DNA from: Pararobbsia alpina
Lineage (GTDB): Bacteria > Pseudomonadota > Gammaproteobacteria > Burkholderiales > Burkholderiaceae
Assembly: GCF_902859895.1 (NCBI RefSeq)
Contig: NZ_CADIKM010000039.1
Span: forward strand, 1 to 38,018
Direction: 5' to 3'
DNA length: 38,018 nt
Part shown: positions 25,878 to 36,725 of the stretch, piece after piece
How the letters are laid out: every line of letters begins with the position of its first letter
Numbering within the stretch: position 1 is the first letter of the stretch
The notes under the pieces: model-generated
The model's input: the letters and a program-made list of their open reading frames with translations, nothing else
Told to the model about the DNA's origin: nothing
Databases searched by the model: none
Position numbers and translations under genes: made by a program

Positions 25878-28047
25878 TGCCTCTGAGCGCGGAAGCGCCC
25901 TTGACCAGCTGGCCGCGCGGGCGGGATTCGAGCCCGAGTGGAGTGACGCCGAAGGCAACACGCGCCACGTGCGTGAAGCGACGCTGCGCGTGCTGCTCGA
26001 GCGACTGGGTCTTCCCGCCGGCAACGCCTCGGAGATCGAGGGCAGCATGGCGACGCTCGATGCCGAAATGTATGGTCGCGAATTGCCGCCGCTTCTTACC
26101 GCGGAGGTCGATTGCGAAGTCTCGCTACCGGTTACGGTGGCAAGAACGGGATTCAACTACCGCATCGAGCTGGAAAGCGGACCTGTCCTGGACGGTCGCT
26201 TCGGATCGCCGGAGCGCGAGGCAGTGCAACTCCCGCCGATCGCCGAGGCGGGTTATCACGTGCTGGTGATCGATGGGTGCCGCACGACGCTCGCTGTCGC
26301 ACCCCGACGCTGCTACACCGTTCAGGACGCCTGGAATGCTTCCCATTGCGATGGCTCGAAGGCCGCCGCGCCACCAGTCTGGGGCGTTGCCGCCCAGGTC
26401 TACGGACTGCGCCGCAACGGCGACGGCGGCATCGGCGACTTCTCAGCGCTAACCACGCTCGCAGTCGAGATAGCGAGGCGCGGAGGCCACGCCCTGGCCA
26501 TCAGCCCGATGCACGCAATGTTCAGCGCCGAACCGCAGAAGGTCAGCCCGTACGCGCCATCATCTCGACTGTTTCTGAACGTCGCGCACATCGATCCAGC
26601 CGCCGTGCGCGGAGCCGGCGCAGCAAGCGCGGCGATAGACGTAGTCAACGCGGCGGAGAAAACAGCGGCGCTCGAGGCGCTCCCGCTGATCGACTGGGCG
26701 CAGGCAATGAGCGCCAAGCTCGCCGTGCTGCGGGCGCTCTTCGAAAGCTTCTCGCAGGAAACCGACCCGCAATTGCTGCACGATTTCGCTTCGTTCGTCG
26801 CACGCGGAGGACGCGCCCTGGAAGACCACGCGTGCTTCGAATCTTTGCACGCGGCCCGCCTCGCAGCATGGGGTGAGGGCCATTGGCGCGACTGGCCTGT
26901 AGAACTCCGCAATCCCAGGAGCGACGCTGTCGCAGCATACGCCGAGGGGAACCGGCGAGACGTGGATTTCCATCTGTTCATGCAGTGGCTTGCTTCGAAA
27001 GGGCTCACCGAGGCGCAGCGGGCTGCACGGGAAGCGGGCATGGCGATCGGCCTCGTTGCCGATCTCGCTGTTGGATGCGACAGCGCCGGCAGCCACGCAT
27101 GGTCATATCGCGACCAGATGCTGACGGGCGTCTCCGTCGGCGCTCCTCCAGACCTTTTTAATCAGGCGGGGCAATCCTGGGGCCTTACCACGTTCTCCCC
27201 ACGCGCGATGCGCACGCAAGGCTTCTCTGCGTTCATCGATATGTTGCGTGCGTCGTTTGCGTATGCGGGCGGCATCCGCATTGACCACATACTGGGCTTG
27301 CGGCGACTCTGGCTTGTACCGGAAGGCGCGAGCGCACAGGATGGCGCATATCTGCGCTATCCGCTGGAGGACATGTTGCGGCTGATAGCGCTCGAGTCGT
27401 GGCGGCACCGGGCAATTGTGATTGGCGAGGATCTCGGTACCGTGCCGCCCGGATTCACCGGCCAGCTGCAGAACCACGGGCTGCTTGGCATTCGCGTGTT
27501 GTGGTTCGAGCGTGCCGACGGCGGCGCAGGGTTCAAGGCGCCCAGCGACTGGGACCACGACGTCACTGCGACGACGACCACGCACGATTTGCCGACCGTC
27601 AGTGGCTGGTGGCAGGGCGAGGACATCCATTGGCGCGCGAGAATCGGTCAGACCGCGGCGCGAGAAGACGGCAGCGACCCGGTCGCGGTTGCGATGGAAG
27701 AGCGGGCTGCGGATCGAGGGCACCTATGGCAGGCGTTTCAGGACGCGGGTGTCGCTTCTGGCGATTCAGCGGCGCCGTCCCTTAAAAGCCCGCCGGTGGA
27801 CGAGGCGCTCGCTTTTGTCGCCGCAACGCCGGCACCACTTGTGATCTTTCCGCTTGAGGACCTTCTGGGCCTTACTGATCAGCCGAATCTGCCGGGCTCG
27901 ACCGACGAACATCCGAACTGGCGCAGGCGTCTGGATGCTACGGTCGTCGACCTCTTCCTGGACGACTCATTCTCGAACCGGCTACGCGTTATCGACTGTG
28001 CGCGCTCCGGATCCAAACCTGACCCATCGCGGACCGAATCTCGATGA
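25855..28047 (+). CDS. malQ: 4-alpha-glucanotransferase (amylomaltase)
   Basis: The GH77 enzyme (about 730 residues) transfers maltosyl and longer glucan units between alpha-1,4 chains. It has an N-terminal extension domain typical of the long proteobacterial MalQ (about residues 1-165), then the core with WGVAAQVYGLRR and GDFSAL. The nucleophile Asp477 lies in IRIDHILGL, acid/base Glu525 in IGEDLGTVP, and Asp578 in TTTHDLPT. All three catalytic carboxylates are present. The GTG at 25855 is preferred, eight bases after GGAGG; GTG at 25852 is an alternative. It overlaps treZ by 23 bases and its stop overlaps the treY start as ATGA. It probably tailors glucan chain length for TreY. Confidence 0.93.
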   Translation: MSPIAGSDASERGSALDQLAARAGFEPEWSDAEGNTRHVREATLRVLLERLGLPAGNASEIEGSMATLDAEMYGRELPPLLTAEVDCEVSLPVTVARTGFNYRIELESGPVLDGRFGSPEREAVQLPPIAEAGYHVLVIDGCRTTLAVAPRRCYTVQDAWNASHCDGSKAAAPPVWGVAAQVYGLRRNGDGGIGDFSALTTLAVEIARRGGHALAISPMHAMFSAEPQKVSPYAPSSRLFLNVAHIDPAAVRGAGAASAAIDVVNAAEKTAALEALPLIDWAQAMSAKLAVLRALFESFSQETDPQLLHDFASFVARGGRALEDHACFESLHAARLAAWGEGHWRDWPVELRNPRSDAVAAYAEGNRRDVDFHLFMQWLASKGLTEAQRAAREAGMAIGLVADLAVGCDSAGSHAWSYRDQMLTGVSVGAPPDLFNQAGQSWGLTTFSPRAMRTQGFSAFIDMLRASFAYAGGIRIDHILGLRRLWLVPEGASAQDGAYLRYPLEDMLRLIALESWRHRAIVIGEDLGTVPPGFTGQLQNHGLLGIRVLWFERADGGAGFKAPSDWDHDVTATTTTHDLPTVSGWWQGEDIHWRARIGQTAAREDGSDPVAVAMEERAADRGHLWQAFQDAGVASGDSAAPSLKSPPVDEALAFVAATPAPLVIFPLEDLLGLTDQPNLPGSTDEHPNWRRRLDATVVDLFLDDSFSNRLRVIDCARSGSKPDPSRTESR

Positions 28048-30860
28048 CCATTCCACATTCCACGCTTCGCCTGCAGTTCCATAAAGGCTTCACCTTCGAC
28101 GATGCTGCCGCGCAGGTCGACTACTTCGCCGCGTTGGGCATCAGCCATGTCTATGCCTCGCCGGTCACCACGGCGACAAGCGGCTCGACGCACGGCTATG
28201 ACACCGTCGACTATACGTGTGTTAATGCCGAACTCGGTGGGGAAGACGCCCTCAGGCGTTTGGTCGACCGGCTGCGCGCACACGGGATGGGGCTGATCGT
28301 CGACTTGGTCCCAAACCACATGGGCGTGGGAGGGTCGGAAAACGAATGGTGGATGGACATTCTGGAGTGGGGCAGAGATGCGGCGCACGCCGGTTTTTTC
28401 GATGTCGACTGGCATTCCCCCGATCCCGTTTTGTGCGGAAAGGTACTCGCGCCTTTCCTTGGAGCGGGCTACGGCGAGGAACTGGAGGGCGGCAAGATAA
28501 AGCTGGCATATCGCCCCGACGAGGGCCGGTTTGTGGTCAAGTATTACGCGCATGCGTTTCCGGTCTGTCCGGTCGACTACCCGTCGATCCTGCGCGAAAC
28601 GCCTTGGCTCACCGATGGTTTCGTGGGTCTGTCGACTCGTCCCGACGATCAGCGGCGGGCGGCCGAAGCGCGTGCCGTGCTGGTGATCCGCGCGGGGTCC
28701 GAGGGCGGCCGTGCGAGAATTGAAGCGGCCCTCGCTGCGCACTCGGCCGGATCGCAGGATGGACTTGAGCGTTTGCACCGGTTATTGGAGCGTCAGCACT
28801 TCCGGCTTGCCTGGTGGCGCACCGCTGCGGACGAGGTCAACTGGCGGCGCTTTTTTGACGTCAGCACGCTCGGTGGGGTGCGCGTCGAGCGACCTGAAGT
28901 TTTCGAAGCATCACATGCGCTGATCTTTCGGCTTTTCACCGAGGGCCTCATCGATGGCGTACGCATCGATCACGTCGATGGGCTGGCTGAGCCACGCGAA
29001 TATTGCCGGCGGCTGCGCTCCAGACTCGAAGGACTTCGGAAGGGCCGTCCCAGCGCCTTGCGTCATTCGAGCGGCGGCACCTATTTCGTGGTCGAGAAGA
29101 TTCTCGCGCGCGGCGAACCGCTGCGCGGAGACTGGCAGGTCGACGGAACGACCGGATACGACTTCATGAACGATGTGGGCGCGTTGCTGCACGATGCGCA
29201 GGGTGCCGAGCCGCTTGCGCGCGCATGGGGGGCACTGTCGGGACGGAGTGCGACATTTGCCGAAGAGGCGCTGATCGCACGCCGCAAGATCCTTTCCGAG
29301 AATCTTACCGCGGAACACGACCGAGTCGCTCGCAAACTGCATTGCATCGCCCGAGACGCGCTAGCTACCCGCGATTTTACGTTTTCCGCAGTGCGCCGCG
29401 TGGTTGGTGAACTGGTGGTTCAATTTCCGGTGTACCGGATGTACCCAGTAGATTCCGTGCGCAGTGCTGAGGACGAGCGCTATTTCTCGCAGGCTCTGGC
29501 AGGCGCCCGCGCTGCATTGTCGCCTGCGGATCATTTCGTGCTCGATCAGGTGGCCCAGTGGCTTGGCGGCAGCCCCGACGCCGCCGAGCGTTCGCACCGG
29601 CCTACGGCCCGTCGTCAGGCGCTCGCGCAAGCGCAGGCTTGCTTCTCGCAATTGACGTCCCCGGTGGCCGCTAAGGCAGTCGAGGATACTGCCTGCTATA
29701 GGTACGGAAGACTTCTGTCGCGCAACGAGGTAGGTGCTGATCCCGGGGAGTTCTCGTTGTCCATCGACGAGTTTCACCGCGCCAATATCGAGCGCGCAAA
29801 ATCGTTCCCTAATGCGATGCTAGCGACCGCGACGCACGATCATAAGCGCGGTGAAGATGTGCGCGCGCGTCTCGCGGCACTCAGTGAGATTCCTGACGAA
29901 TGGGCAGACGCGCTTAACGACTGGTCGGCGCTGAATTCTGCGCTGCGCCGTCAGGGCGATAACGGTGAATGGGCGCCCGGTCCCGGTCCCGAAGCGATGC
30001 TGTATCAGATCCTGGTGGGGTGCTGGCCCCCGGGATTGTCGCCGGATGACGAAGCTGGCGTGAAGGAGCTGGCAGAGCGGGTTGCCCAGTGGCAGCTGAA
30101 GGCGCTGCGCGAATCGAAGCTTCGCACAAGCTGGTTCGCACCCGACGAAAACTACGAAAAGGCGTGTCAGGACTTTCTATTCGACATCATCTCGCCCCTG
30201 CGGCACCGTGGCTTTCTGCGGAAACTGCATGCATTCGTCAAGCGAATCGTTGCCGCCGGGGCCATAAACAGTTTCCAGCAGACAGTCCTGCGGCTGACTT
30301 CGCCGGGCGTGCCTGATCTGTATCAGGGCACCGAATTATGGGACTTCAGTCTGGTCGATCCGGACAACCGCCTGCCGGTGGATTTTGACCTGCGTCGCAC
30401 ATGGCTCTCCAGCGTGGAGGCGAAGGGACCGCCGTCGGTGCAACTTTCAAACTGGCACGACGGCAAGGTAAAGCTCGCGGTGATACGCCGCGCGCTCGCG
30501 CTCCGGCGGCAAGTCGCACCCTTGTTCGCGGAGGGCGAATACATGCCCCTCACGGTCGAAGGCGAGAACGCGGAGAGGGTCATCGCTTTCGCGCGGCGCC
30601 TGGGCGGTACGTGTGCGGTCACAATCGCTACACGGCTCGCACTGCCGCTTTTATCCAGGGACAGCGACACGCCGCTCGTTAATGCCGCCCGTTGGGGCAA
30701 CACGTCGGTGATTCTGCCCGCGGCACTGGGGCCGCTCACTTTCTCTGACTGGCTGAGCGAAAGCGCGGTCAAGGCCGAAGGTCTGCGACTCGTCGTGGGC
30801 GACGTTCTCAGGACCATGCCCGTGGCGTTGCTCCTGGCAGAAAAAGAATCGTCGCCGTGA
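28044..30860 (+). CDS. treY: Malto-oligosyltrehalose synthase
   Basis: TreY (GH13) isomerises the reducing-end alpha-1,4 linkage of a maltodextrin to the alpha,alpha-1,1 linkage of trehalose. The 938-residue product is of normal length. It shows the N-terminal STLRLQFHKGFTF, GYDTVDY, region I VDLVPNHMGV, nucleophile Asp309 in GVRIDHVDGL, acid/base Glu351 in VVEKIL, and Asp599 in ATHDHKRGED, all intact. It also has the family C-terminal motifs SPGVPDLYQGTELWD and LVDPDNRLPVDF. The ATG overlaps the malQ stop (ATGA). With the neighbouring TreZ lacking its third catalytic Asp, TreY could accumulate glycosyl-trehaloses unless another trehalohydrolase exists. Confidence 0.95.
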   Translation: MTIPHSTLRLQFHKGFTFDDAAAQVDYFAALGISHVYASPVTTATSGSTHGYDTVDYTCVNAELGGEDALRRLVDRLRAHGMGLIVDLVPNHMGVGGSENEWWMDILEWGRDAAHAGFFDVDWHSPDPVLCGKVLAPFLGAGYGEELEGGKIKLAYRPDEGRFVVKYYAHAFPVCPVDYPSILRETPWLTDGFVGLSTRPDDQRRAAEARAVLVIRAGSEGGRARIEAALAAHSAGSQDGLERLHRLLERQHFRLAWWRTAADEVNWRRFFDVSTLGGVRVERPEVFEASHALIFRLFTEGLIDGVRIDHVDGLAEPREYCRRLRSRLEGLRKGRPSALRHSSGGTYFVVEKILARGEPLRGDWQVDGTTGYDFMNDVGALLHDAQGAEPLARAWGALSGRSATFAEEALIARRKILSENLTAEHDRVARKLHCIARDALATRDFTFSAVRRVVGELVVQFPVYRMYPVDSVRSAEDERYFSQALAGARAALSPADHFVLDQVAQWLGGSPDAAERSHRPTARRQALAQAQACFSQLTSPVAAKAVEDTACYRYGRLLSRNEVGADPGEFSLSIDEFHRANIERAKSFPNAMLATATHDHKRGEDVRARLAALSEIPDEWADALNDWSALNSALRRQGDNGEWAPGPGPEAMLYQILVGCWPPGLSPDDEAGVKELAERVAQWQLKALRESKLRTSWFAPDENYEKACQDFLFDIISPLRHRGFLRKLHAFVKRIVAAGAINSFQQTVLRLTSPGVPDLYQGTELWDFSLVDPDNRLPVDFDLRRTWLSSVEAKGPPSVQLSNWHDGKVKLAVIRRALALRRQVAPLFAEGEYMPLTVEGENAERVIAFARRLGGTCAVTIATRLALPLLSRDSDTPLVNAARWGNTSVILPAALGPLTFSDWLSESAVKAEGLRLVVGDVLRTMPVALLLAEKESSP

Positions 30861-31836
30861 GGCCACGTCGTCCGCGTCGATGCGACAGTCGTTTGGCATG
30901 GACAGCTCGCCGATATACACCGTCTGGCGTTAGTCAGCGTGCTGTTGTGCGACGTTGCAGCCAACGCGGCAAGCAGTGGATAGTTCCGCCGATCGAACGG
31001 TTGATTGTGAACCACGCTTCGACTCTTCGACCGCTATGGTTGCCCGTGCACTCGCAGGTACCCGTCCGGGACGCGATCGATCGTGAAACGCCTTTAAAAC
31101 ATCTCGCGGCACGCACGCTGACTCTCGTCCGAAAGATTAACGCCGCGAGTACCGCTTCATCCGGGGCAGCGAGGCGACCGCTGACGCCTCTTCAGTGATG
31201 TCGGCCGCTGCACCGTCGCGCAAGGCGACCAGGAGCCTACCACATGCAGGTGCCTCGCTCCGCGCCATTCCGCCGATATCGGCGCCGTTTCCGGGAACAA
31301 GCAGCGCGTGGGCGACGCTGGGGAGCCGCCAGCGTTCGGCGGTATCTGCCGTCCCAACGTATGCCGCGCTGGCCGCGGAAGGTCTGAGCACCGGCTTGAA
31401 TACCCCGTCGAAATATCGCCCGACCCCGTATAGAGCGTACCGCGCACGGGTTTCCCTCCGGCGACATGCCCCGCCACTGTGCGGCGCGCAGCGAAGACGC
31501 GCGCGCACCATGGCGAGAGGAGCTCTGAAATTCCAGCTAGCGTTTTCGTGTTTATTGCGCCAATAGTTCGGACACTGCTAGCCCTGGAGATGAGGGTGAT
31601 CGTCCGGGCATTCGCGGTTTGAAACTGGCGGCACTAAAACCGGTTTGGAAGATGTCAGAGCGCGCCTTTACCGCATGAAGGGTTCCCAAACCCTCTCCGG
31701 ACCGTGCAGCGCGGAGCACGACGGGCCGGTCGCACAGGTTGCGGGCAAGGACTCGAATGCAGGACCACCACTTGCTTGGTGAGGCTTCTCGCAGCGTCCG
31801 CGCTGCAAGCACATTCCACCGTCCAAGGAAAAAGCC
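30861..31836. other. Nearly 1 kb between treY and glgX without a recognisable gene
   Basis: A minus-strand frame at 31137-31511 has protein-like composition but no family that I know, and no convincing start site. Another at 31552-31812 is also unrecognised. The stretch probably holds decayed sequence. glgX must have a promoter here; AAGGAA lies before its start. Confidence 0.45.
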
Positions 31837-34065
31837 ATGTCACGCGAGGCCTCTCAAGCTCCCTATACCCGCTCCGCCGCCCGCATCGCCGAGGGGGTTC
31901 CGTACCCGCTGGGCGCGACGTGGAACGGGGCGGGCGTCAACTTCGCGCTGTTTTCCGCGCATGCCACCAAGGTCGAACTGTGCCTGTTCGACTCGACCGG
32001 CACCAAGGAAATCGAGCGCATCGAACTGCCCGAATATACCGATGAGGTCTGGCACGTCTTCGTCCCCGATCTGAAGCCGGGCGCGGTGTACGGCTATCGT
32101 GTGCACGGTCCGTATGCACCGGAAGAAGGGCATCGTTTCAATCCGAACAAGCTGCTGCTCGATCCCTATTCGAAAGCGCATATCGGCGAACTGAAGTGGG
32201 GACCGGAAATCTTCGGTTATACGCTCGATCACGAGAACGGCGATCTGTCCTTCGACGAGCGGGACAGCGCGCCCTTCGTGCCGAAGTGCAAGGTGGTGGA
32301 CGCGAACTTCTCATGGAGCCATCCCGAGCGAAACGCGCTACCGTGGGAGCGGGTCATCTTCTATGAGACGCATTTGCGCGGCTATACGATGCGTCATCCG
32401 GACGTGCCCGAGAACCTGCGCGGCACGTTTGCGGGTCTGGGCCAGCAGCCGGTGATCGACTACATCAAGAGCCTTGGCGTCACGACCGTCGAGCTATTGC
32501 CGATCCACATGTTCGTCAACGACAGCTATCTGCTCGATAAAGGTCTGACGAACTACTGGGGCTACAACACCATCGGCTTTTTCGCGGCCGATCCGCGTTT
32601 CTTTGCGGGCGCTAATGCGTCGGTGGAAGAGTTCAAGGGGATGGTCGACCGTTTCCACAACGCCGGTCTGGAAGTGGTCCTCGACGTGGTCTACAACCAC
32701 ACCGCCGAAGGCAACGAACGCGGGCCGACCATCTCGTTCAAGGGCATCGACAATGCCTCGTACTACCGCCTAATGCCGGAGGAGCCGCGCCACTACATCA
32801 ACGACACGGGTACGGGAAATACGCTGAACCTGTCGCATCCACGCGTGCTTCAGATGGTCACGGACAGCCTGCGCTACTGGGTGAGCGAAATGAAGGTGGA
32901 TGGCTTTCGCTTCGATCTCGCCACGATTCTCGGCCGCGAGGCGCATGGCTTCGACGAGGGCGGCGGCTTTCTCGACAGTTGCCGGCAAGACCCGGTGCTA
33001 TCGAGCGTGCGTCTCGTCGCCGAACCGTGGGATTGCGGTCCCGGCGGCTATCAGGTGGGCGGCTTTCCTCCTGGCTGGGCCGAGTGGAATGACCGCTTCC
33101 GCGACACCACGCGCGCCTTCTGGAAAGGCGACGAAGCCATGGTGCCGGATCTCGCCAAGCGCCTGACCGGCTCCGGCGACAAATTCAACCGGCGCGGCCG
33201 CCGCCCGTGGGCGAGCGTGAATTTCATCGCCGCGCACGATGGCTTCACCACCAATGATCTCGTCTCGTACAACGACAAGCACAACGAGGCCAACGGCGAG
33301 GACAACAAGGACGGTCACTCGGACAACAAATCATGGAATTTCGATGTGGAAGGACCGACCGACGACCCGGAGATCCGCGCGCAGCGTGAACGTCAAAAGC
33401 GCAACCTGCTGGCGACCTTGCTGCTGTCGCAAGGCTCACCCATGATTCTGGCGGGCGACGAATTCGGCCGCACGCAGAAGGGCAACAACAACGCCTATTG
33501 TCAGGACAACGAGATAAGTTGGGTCGACTGGGTAGGCATCGAGGACGAAGGGCGGGCGCTCACCGAATTCGTCAAGAAGCTCACCACCTTGCGAACGCGC
33601 TTGCCGGTGCTGCGCCGAGGCCGCTTCCTGACGGGCGAATACAACGCGAGCCTGCAAGTCACGGATACGCGCTGGATGTCGCCTGCCGGCACGGATCTAA
33701 CGCAGGAGCAATGGGACGATGCAGCCATGCGCTGCTTCGGCCTCGTGATCGATGGACGCGCGCAGGTGAGTGGCATTCGAAGGCCCGCCTCGGATGCGAC
33801 GTTGCTGCTGGTTTTCAACGCGTACCACGACGTGGTGAATTTCACCTTGCCGGACGTTCCGGACGGCGACAAATGGACCTGCCTGCTTGACACCAACATG
33901 CCGGTGCGCGACGAGTTACCGGCGTTTTCCGCGGGCGAGTCGTATCAGGCGACGGGCCGTTCGCTGCTGCTGTTCGCCCTCGATGCCGCGAACCGCGCCA
34001 CCCAGCGAGTGCTCGACGGCATCGAACACCAATTAACTTCGGATGAGGCGGAGAAGCATGCGTAG
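31837..34065 (+). CDS. glgX: Glycogen debranching enzyme, GlgX/isoamylase type
   Basis: GlgX (GH13) cleaves alpha-1,6 branches of glycogen or limit dextrins, giving linear chains for TreY and MalQ. The 742-residue protein has the N-terminal CBM48 domain ([22 protein letters not shown]), [24 protein letters not shown], region [12 protein letters not shown], nucleophile Asp360 in [10 protein letters not shown], acid/base Glu396 in VAEPWDCG, and Asp468 in AAHDGFT. All catalytic residues are present and the length is usual. It lies about 1 kb downstream of treY on the same strand, with its own ribosome binding site (AAGGAA about eight bases upstream). Confidence 0.95.
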   Translation: MSREASQAPYTRSAARIAEGVPYPLGATWNGAGVNFALFSAHATKVELCLFDSTGTKEIERIELPEYTDEVWHVFVPDLKPGAVYGYRVHGPYAPEEGHRFNPNKLLLDPYSKAHIGELKWGPEIFGYTLDHENGDLSFDERDSAPFVPKCKVVDANFSWSHPERNALPWERVIFYETHLRGYTMRHPDVPENLRGTFAGLGQQPVIDYIKSLGVTTVELLPIHMFVNDSYLLDKGLTNYWGYNTIGFFAADPRFFAGANASVEEFKGMVDRFHNAGLEVVLDVVYNHTAEGNERGPTISFKGIDNASYYRLMPEEPRHYINDTGTGNTLNLSHPRVLQMVTDSLRYWVSEMKVDGFRFDLATILGREAHGFDEGGGFLDSCRQDPVLSSVRLVAEPWDCGPGGYQVGGFPPGWAEWNDRFRDTTRAFWKGDEAMVPDLAKRLTGSGDKFNRRGRRPWASVNFIAAHDGFTTNDLVSYNDKHNEANGEDNKDGHSDNKSWNFDVEGPTDDPEIRAQRERQKRNLLATLLLSQGSPMILAGDEFGRTQKGNNNAYCQDNEISWVDWVGIEDEGRALTEFVKKLTTLRTRLPVLRRGRFLTGEYNASLQVTDTRWMSPAGTDLTQEQWDDAAMRCFGLVIDGRAQVSGIRRPASDATLLLVFNAYHDVVNFTLPDVPDGDKWTCLLDTNMPVRDELPAFSAGESYQATGRSLLLFALDAANRATQRVLDGIEHQLTSDEAEKHA

Positions 34066-34433
34066 AAAGCGGCAAGGGCGCCGACAGATGATAAGCCTGA
34101 GCCGCGCAGATCACCTGTTGTGGGCGATAGCCACCTGCCCGCAATGGTGAGCCGTATTCGCCCGCCGGCCTACTGCGCGATCAAGCGCGGGGCACGACCG
34201 CCGACATCTCGAAACTTACGACTATTACTGGGAGAGCGTGCGACCCATCACGACTGCGATGACGTGGAGCCTTGGGGTGAGCTCCGCGCGCTCTACTTCC
34301 GCGCCCTCAGCGTTCACCCGCCGCGATCGCCGACAATCACAAAACGAATGTGTTCTTTTTCACGGTTCTCCAGACCGGGCATTGAGGCACCCTGCGCTCG
34401 CACAGACTTTGATGACCGAATGGATGGTCCTTG
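34066..34433. other. Spacer after glgX, no recognisable gene
   Basis: No family and no terminator are recognised between glgX and the convergent lipoprotein pseudogene. Short frames on both strands look non-coding. Confidence 0.45.
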
Positions 34434-35214
34434 TCAGTCGCGTCTTAATACTGCGCTGTAAGCCAGATTCCCATCGGCGACGGCAAACAGGAAGTCGTTG
34501 TCTTTCCCACTCCCGTCATCGACGAGGGTAGCGAGACCGGTAAGCGTCTGGCTGCCCACCTGCAGGGTCATGCCGTAGACGTCGACCGCCGGATCCATAA
34601 CGAATAACGTGCCAGGGAAAACCTGTCCGGCCGCATCCCGGTACGAGAGATTTCCGTTAACATCGGTATTCAGAGCGGTGAGTGTCTGTGTGAATGAGTA
34701 GGCCCCTGCGGCGCGCGGCAGCGTACCCGGCTCGTTAAAGTAGTCCGGATAGAAGTTCAGGAACGCGATCGTCCCGCTGTCATCGGCAGTGGTGTAGTTG
34801 GCGAATGCGGTGCCGGTACGATCATCGAACTGTCCAACGATCTGGAAAGGTTGCACAGGACCGGCACTAGCGTCGGCGGCACCAGCGAGACATCTGTCCC
34901 ATCACAGTTTGTCTTTAGATAAGTCGTGCCGGCACCTGAGAAAAAAGATCGTTTGCCGCGATGTTTGCACTCATCTGCTGGCAGTCGTTGGTGATAAGGC
35001 TCAACTCACCACCCGCTGTCACGATCACGAACGTGCCCGTGTCGCCGCCACTCGAGTTCGAGTGAAGATTGCCGTTCCAGATTCCTTCCATGATGCCGGC
35101 AACCCCGAACGGCCTTTGGGTGGCATGGTGGTCGTGGTCGTCGTGGCCGCCGCCGCATGCCACGAGGCTGCCTAGGAGTACGGTCGACATTAGCCAAACC
35201 CAGACCTTCTTCAT
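34434..35214 (-). pseudogene. Lipoprotein of unknown function, frameshifted
   Basis: The product starts with a lipoprotein signal (MKKVWVWLMSTVLLGSLVAC, lipobox LVAC) and a His/Asp-rich linker (GGGHDDHDHH). A beta-rich domain follows (IWNGNLHSNSSGGDTGTFVI ...). The frame is lost at a run of six T (minus strand) near 34942-34947 and again near 34893. It then runs open to 34434 with QPFQIVGQFDDRTGTAF and TLTGLATLVDDGSGKDNDF. If mended it would be about 260 residues, outer-membrane or periplasmic. AGGTGA precedes the ATG. One lesion is at a homopolymer, so a sequencing error is possible for that one. Confidence 0.7.
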
Positions 35215-35754
35215 GGCTTCACCTGCATGTTTCATAGTGCGTCCTACCGTGTTCATCTGCGCTGTTCTTGCAGCGGCGTGAAGCGGGTTGTCGGCATGTC
35301 GTCCGCCTGCAATTTATGGCGAAGGCCACGATATCTGAGCAAATTCGATTCCAGGCCAGAGGTTGCCGCCGCTCATCCTGATCGCCCTGGCGTTTTAAGC
35401 GGTCATCGCCGAAAACTGATGCGCTTCAACAGGGGTCCCAAACAAACCTCCCAAACACGCGGCTTTGGATCCGCAGCGTGCCGGCGAAAGACTCTTAGGA
35501 ATTGGCATCTACGAGGCGTTGCCGTCGGTTGATTGGCTGGAAGCTTCACACGAAGTGCAGATGCTGGGGCGTGTCGCCGGCGGCCTCTATTTGCGAGTGT
35601 GGGTAGGGGGCGGCCTGAACGACGAAACCGAGCACTTCTGCGACTGCCTGCGTGTGGGCGCTGCGCACAGCCCGGCGATTAGCCACGAGAGATCCCGACA
35701 GACGATCGCGATGATGGACCAGAGCCGCACCGCGCTCCGCCTGCCGCCTCTCGG
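35215..35754. other. Spacer, no firm gene
   Basis: A TTG-started plus-strand frame at 35465-35758 (97 residues, with LGIGIYEALPSVDWLEASHE) is open but unrecognised, and its stop overlaps that of the convergent lipoprotein gene. I do not call it a gene. Nothing else is seen. Confidence 0.4.
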
Positions 35755-36102
35755 CTAGTGGCGGCCCCCACCGTGCCCCCCGCCGCCCCCACCGCCCCCA
35801 CCCCCGCTACGGCCGCCCGATGTCCACGGTCCCCCGCCGCCGTGGCCGTGCGAGCCCCCATGTCCATCCCACCCACCACGTCCGTAGCAGCAGCGACCCC
35901 CGTAATAACCGCCGTAGTAGGGGCCGTAATAGCCATACCCACCGCCGTAGTAGACATTTGAGGGGTAGTAGCCATACGCCCCGGTGGACAGGTAGGCATC
36001 GCCATATGGATAAGCGACACAGCCGCTGAGCCCAATAGCTGTCCCGCAGGCCAGGCCCAGAAGTGCACGGCGGCCGTGCCGCTCGATGATCGATGACTTC
36101 AT
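35755..36102 (-). CDS. Small Gly/Tyr-rich lipoprotein
   Basis: This is a 115-residue protein with a basic start (MKSSIIERHGRR), a hydrophobic stretch and lipobox (GLSGCVAY), so Cys31 or near is the likely lipidation site. The mature part is a run of Tyr/Gly repeats (YYGGGYGYYGPYYGGYYGG), then His/Gly (GGSHGHGGGG), and ends with a tract of about ten consecutive Gly and HGGGRH. It is probably periplasmic or on the outer membrane, and the His-rich tail might bind metal; no function is known. The start at 36102 is chosen because the signal begins there. The long Gly-codon tract is prone to slippage and to assembly error. Confidence 0.7.
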   Translation of the reverse strand: MKSSIIERHGRRALLGLACGTAIGLSGCVAYPYGDAYLSTGAYGYYPSNVYYGGGYGYYGPYYGGYYGGRCCYGRGGWDGHGGSHGHGGGGPWTSGGRSGGGGGGGGGGHGGGRH

Positions 36103-36513
36103 GTCGAATACGCGCGGTCGATGTTCGATGGAAAATCGAGATTGAACGGTGCGCTCGTTGGTTCCAGATACCCATTGGACAGCCCGCACTCATGCGCATT
36201 GCATCCAATCGTGTAACGGTATTTTTCGACAGTCGGTCCGCAGACGCGTCCGGATGGCAGTCGCTCGGGCTATGGCTGTGACTGGATGGCATCTCTTGGA
36301 AGAACCGCCCCACTTTGGTTGCCGGCCCGATTCGGCTTGGTTGTCGCGCGATGGGTGACCGCTTTTTCGGTGCCTTGCCACTTCCAACTGAAGACGCCAG
36401 GCTCCCTGGCCCGTGCGCGCAGTGCTGCAGGAGGCGCGTGAACAGCTTTCGGCGCCGAACTTGCGGCTCGCCCGCCGATGCACGCCGATGTCTGTGAGGT
36501 GTGCAGGAGCTGG
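36103..36513. other. No recognisable gene
   Basis: Frames on both strands are rich in Arg, Ser and Cys and look non-coding. No motif is found. Confidence 0.45.
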
Positions 36514-36725
36514 TTACTGAGAACGTTTTCGAATCAGGCTGATTTCGCCGTTGCGTTCGAGCACCGCATAGTCGACGCCGTCCCGTGTCGCAGCACCCCC
36601 CGCGGGCGCGCAGACTCGATGACGTCGGACTGCGTGACAAGCGCAGCCGACATCCCGTCGGCATCAAACCTGCCGTCGCGATAGAGAACGCGTTCGCGGG
36701 CGGTAAATGAGTATGACAACACCAC
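36514..36725 (-). pseudogene. C-terminal remnant of a YetF/DUF421 membrane protein
   Basis: The minus strand reads RERVLYRDGRFDADGMSAAL, VTQSDVIESARPRGV and, after a frameshift near 36590, DGVDYAVLERNGEISLIRKR ending in TAA at 36514. This matches the cytosolic C-terminal domain of the YetF/DUF421 family. The transmembrane N-terminal part is absent. Only about 65 residues survive, so it is not functional. Confidence 0.6.

Noticed and set aside
35465-35758. 97-residue TTG-started frame
   Set aside because: No family, no ribosome binding site, and its stop runs into the convergent lipoprotein gene.
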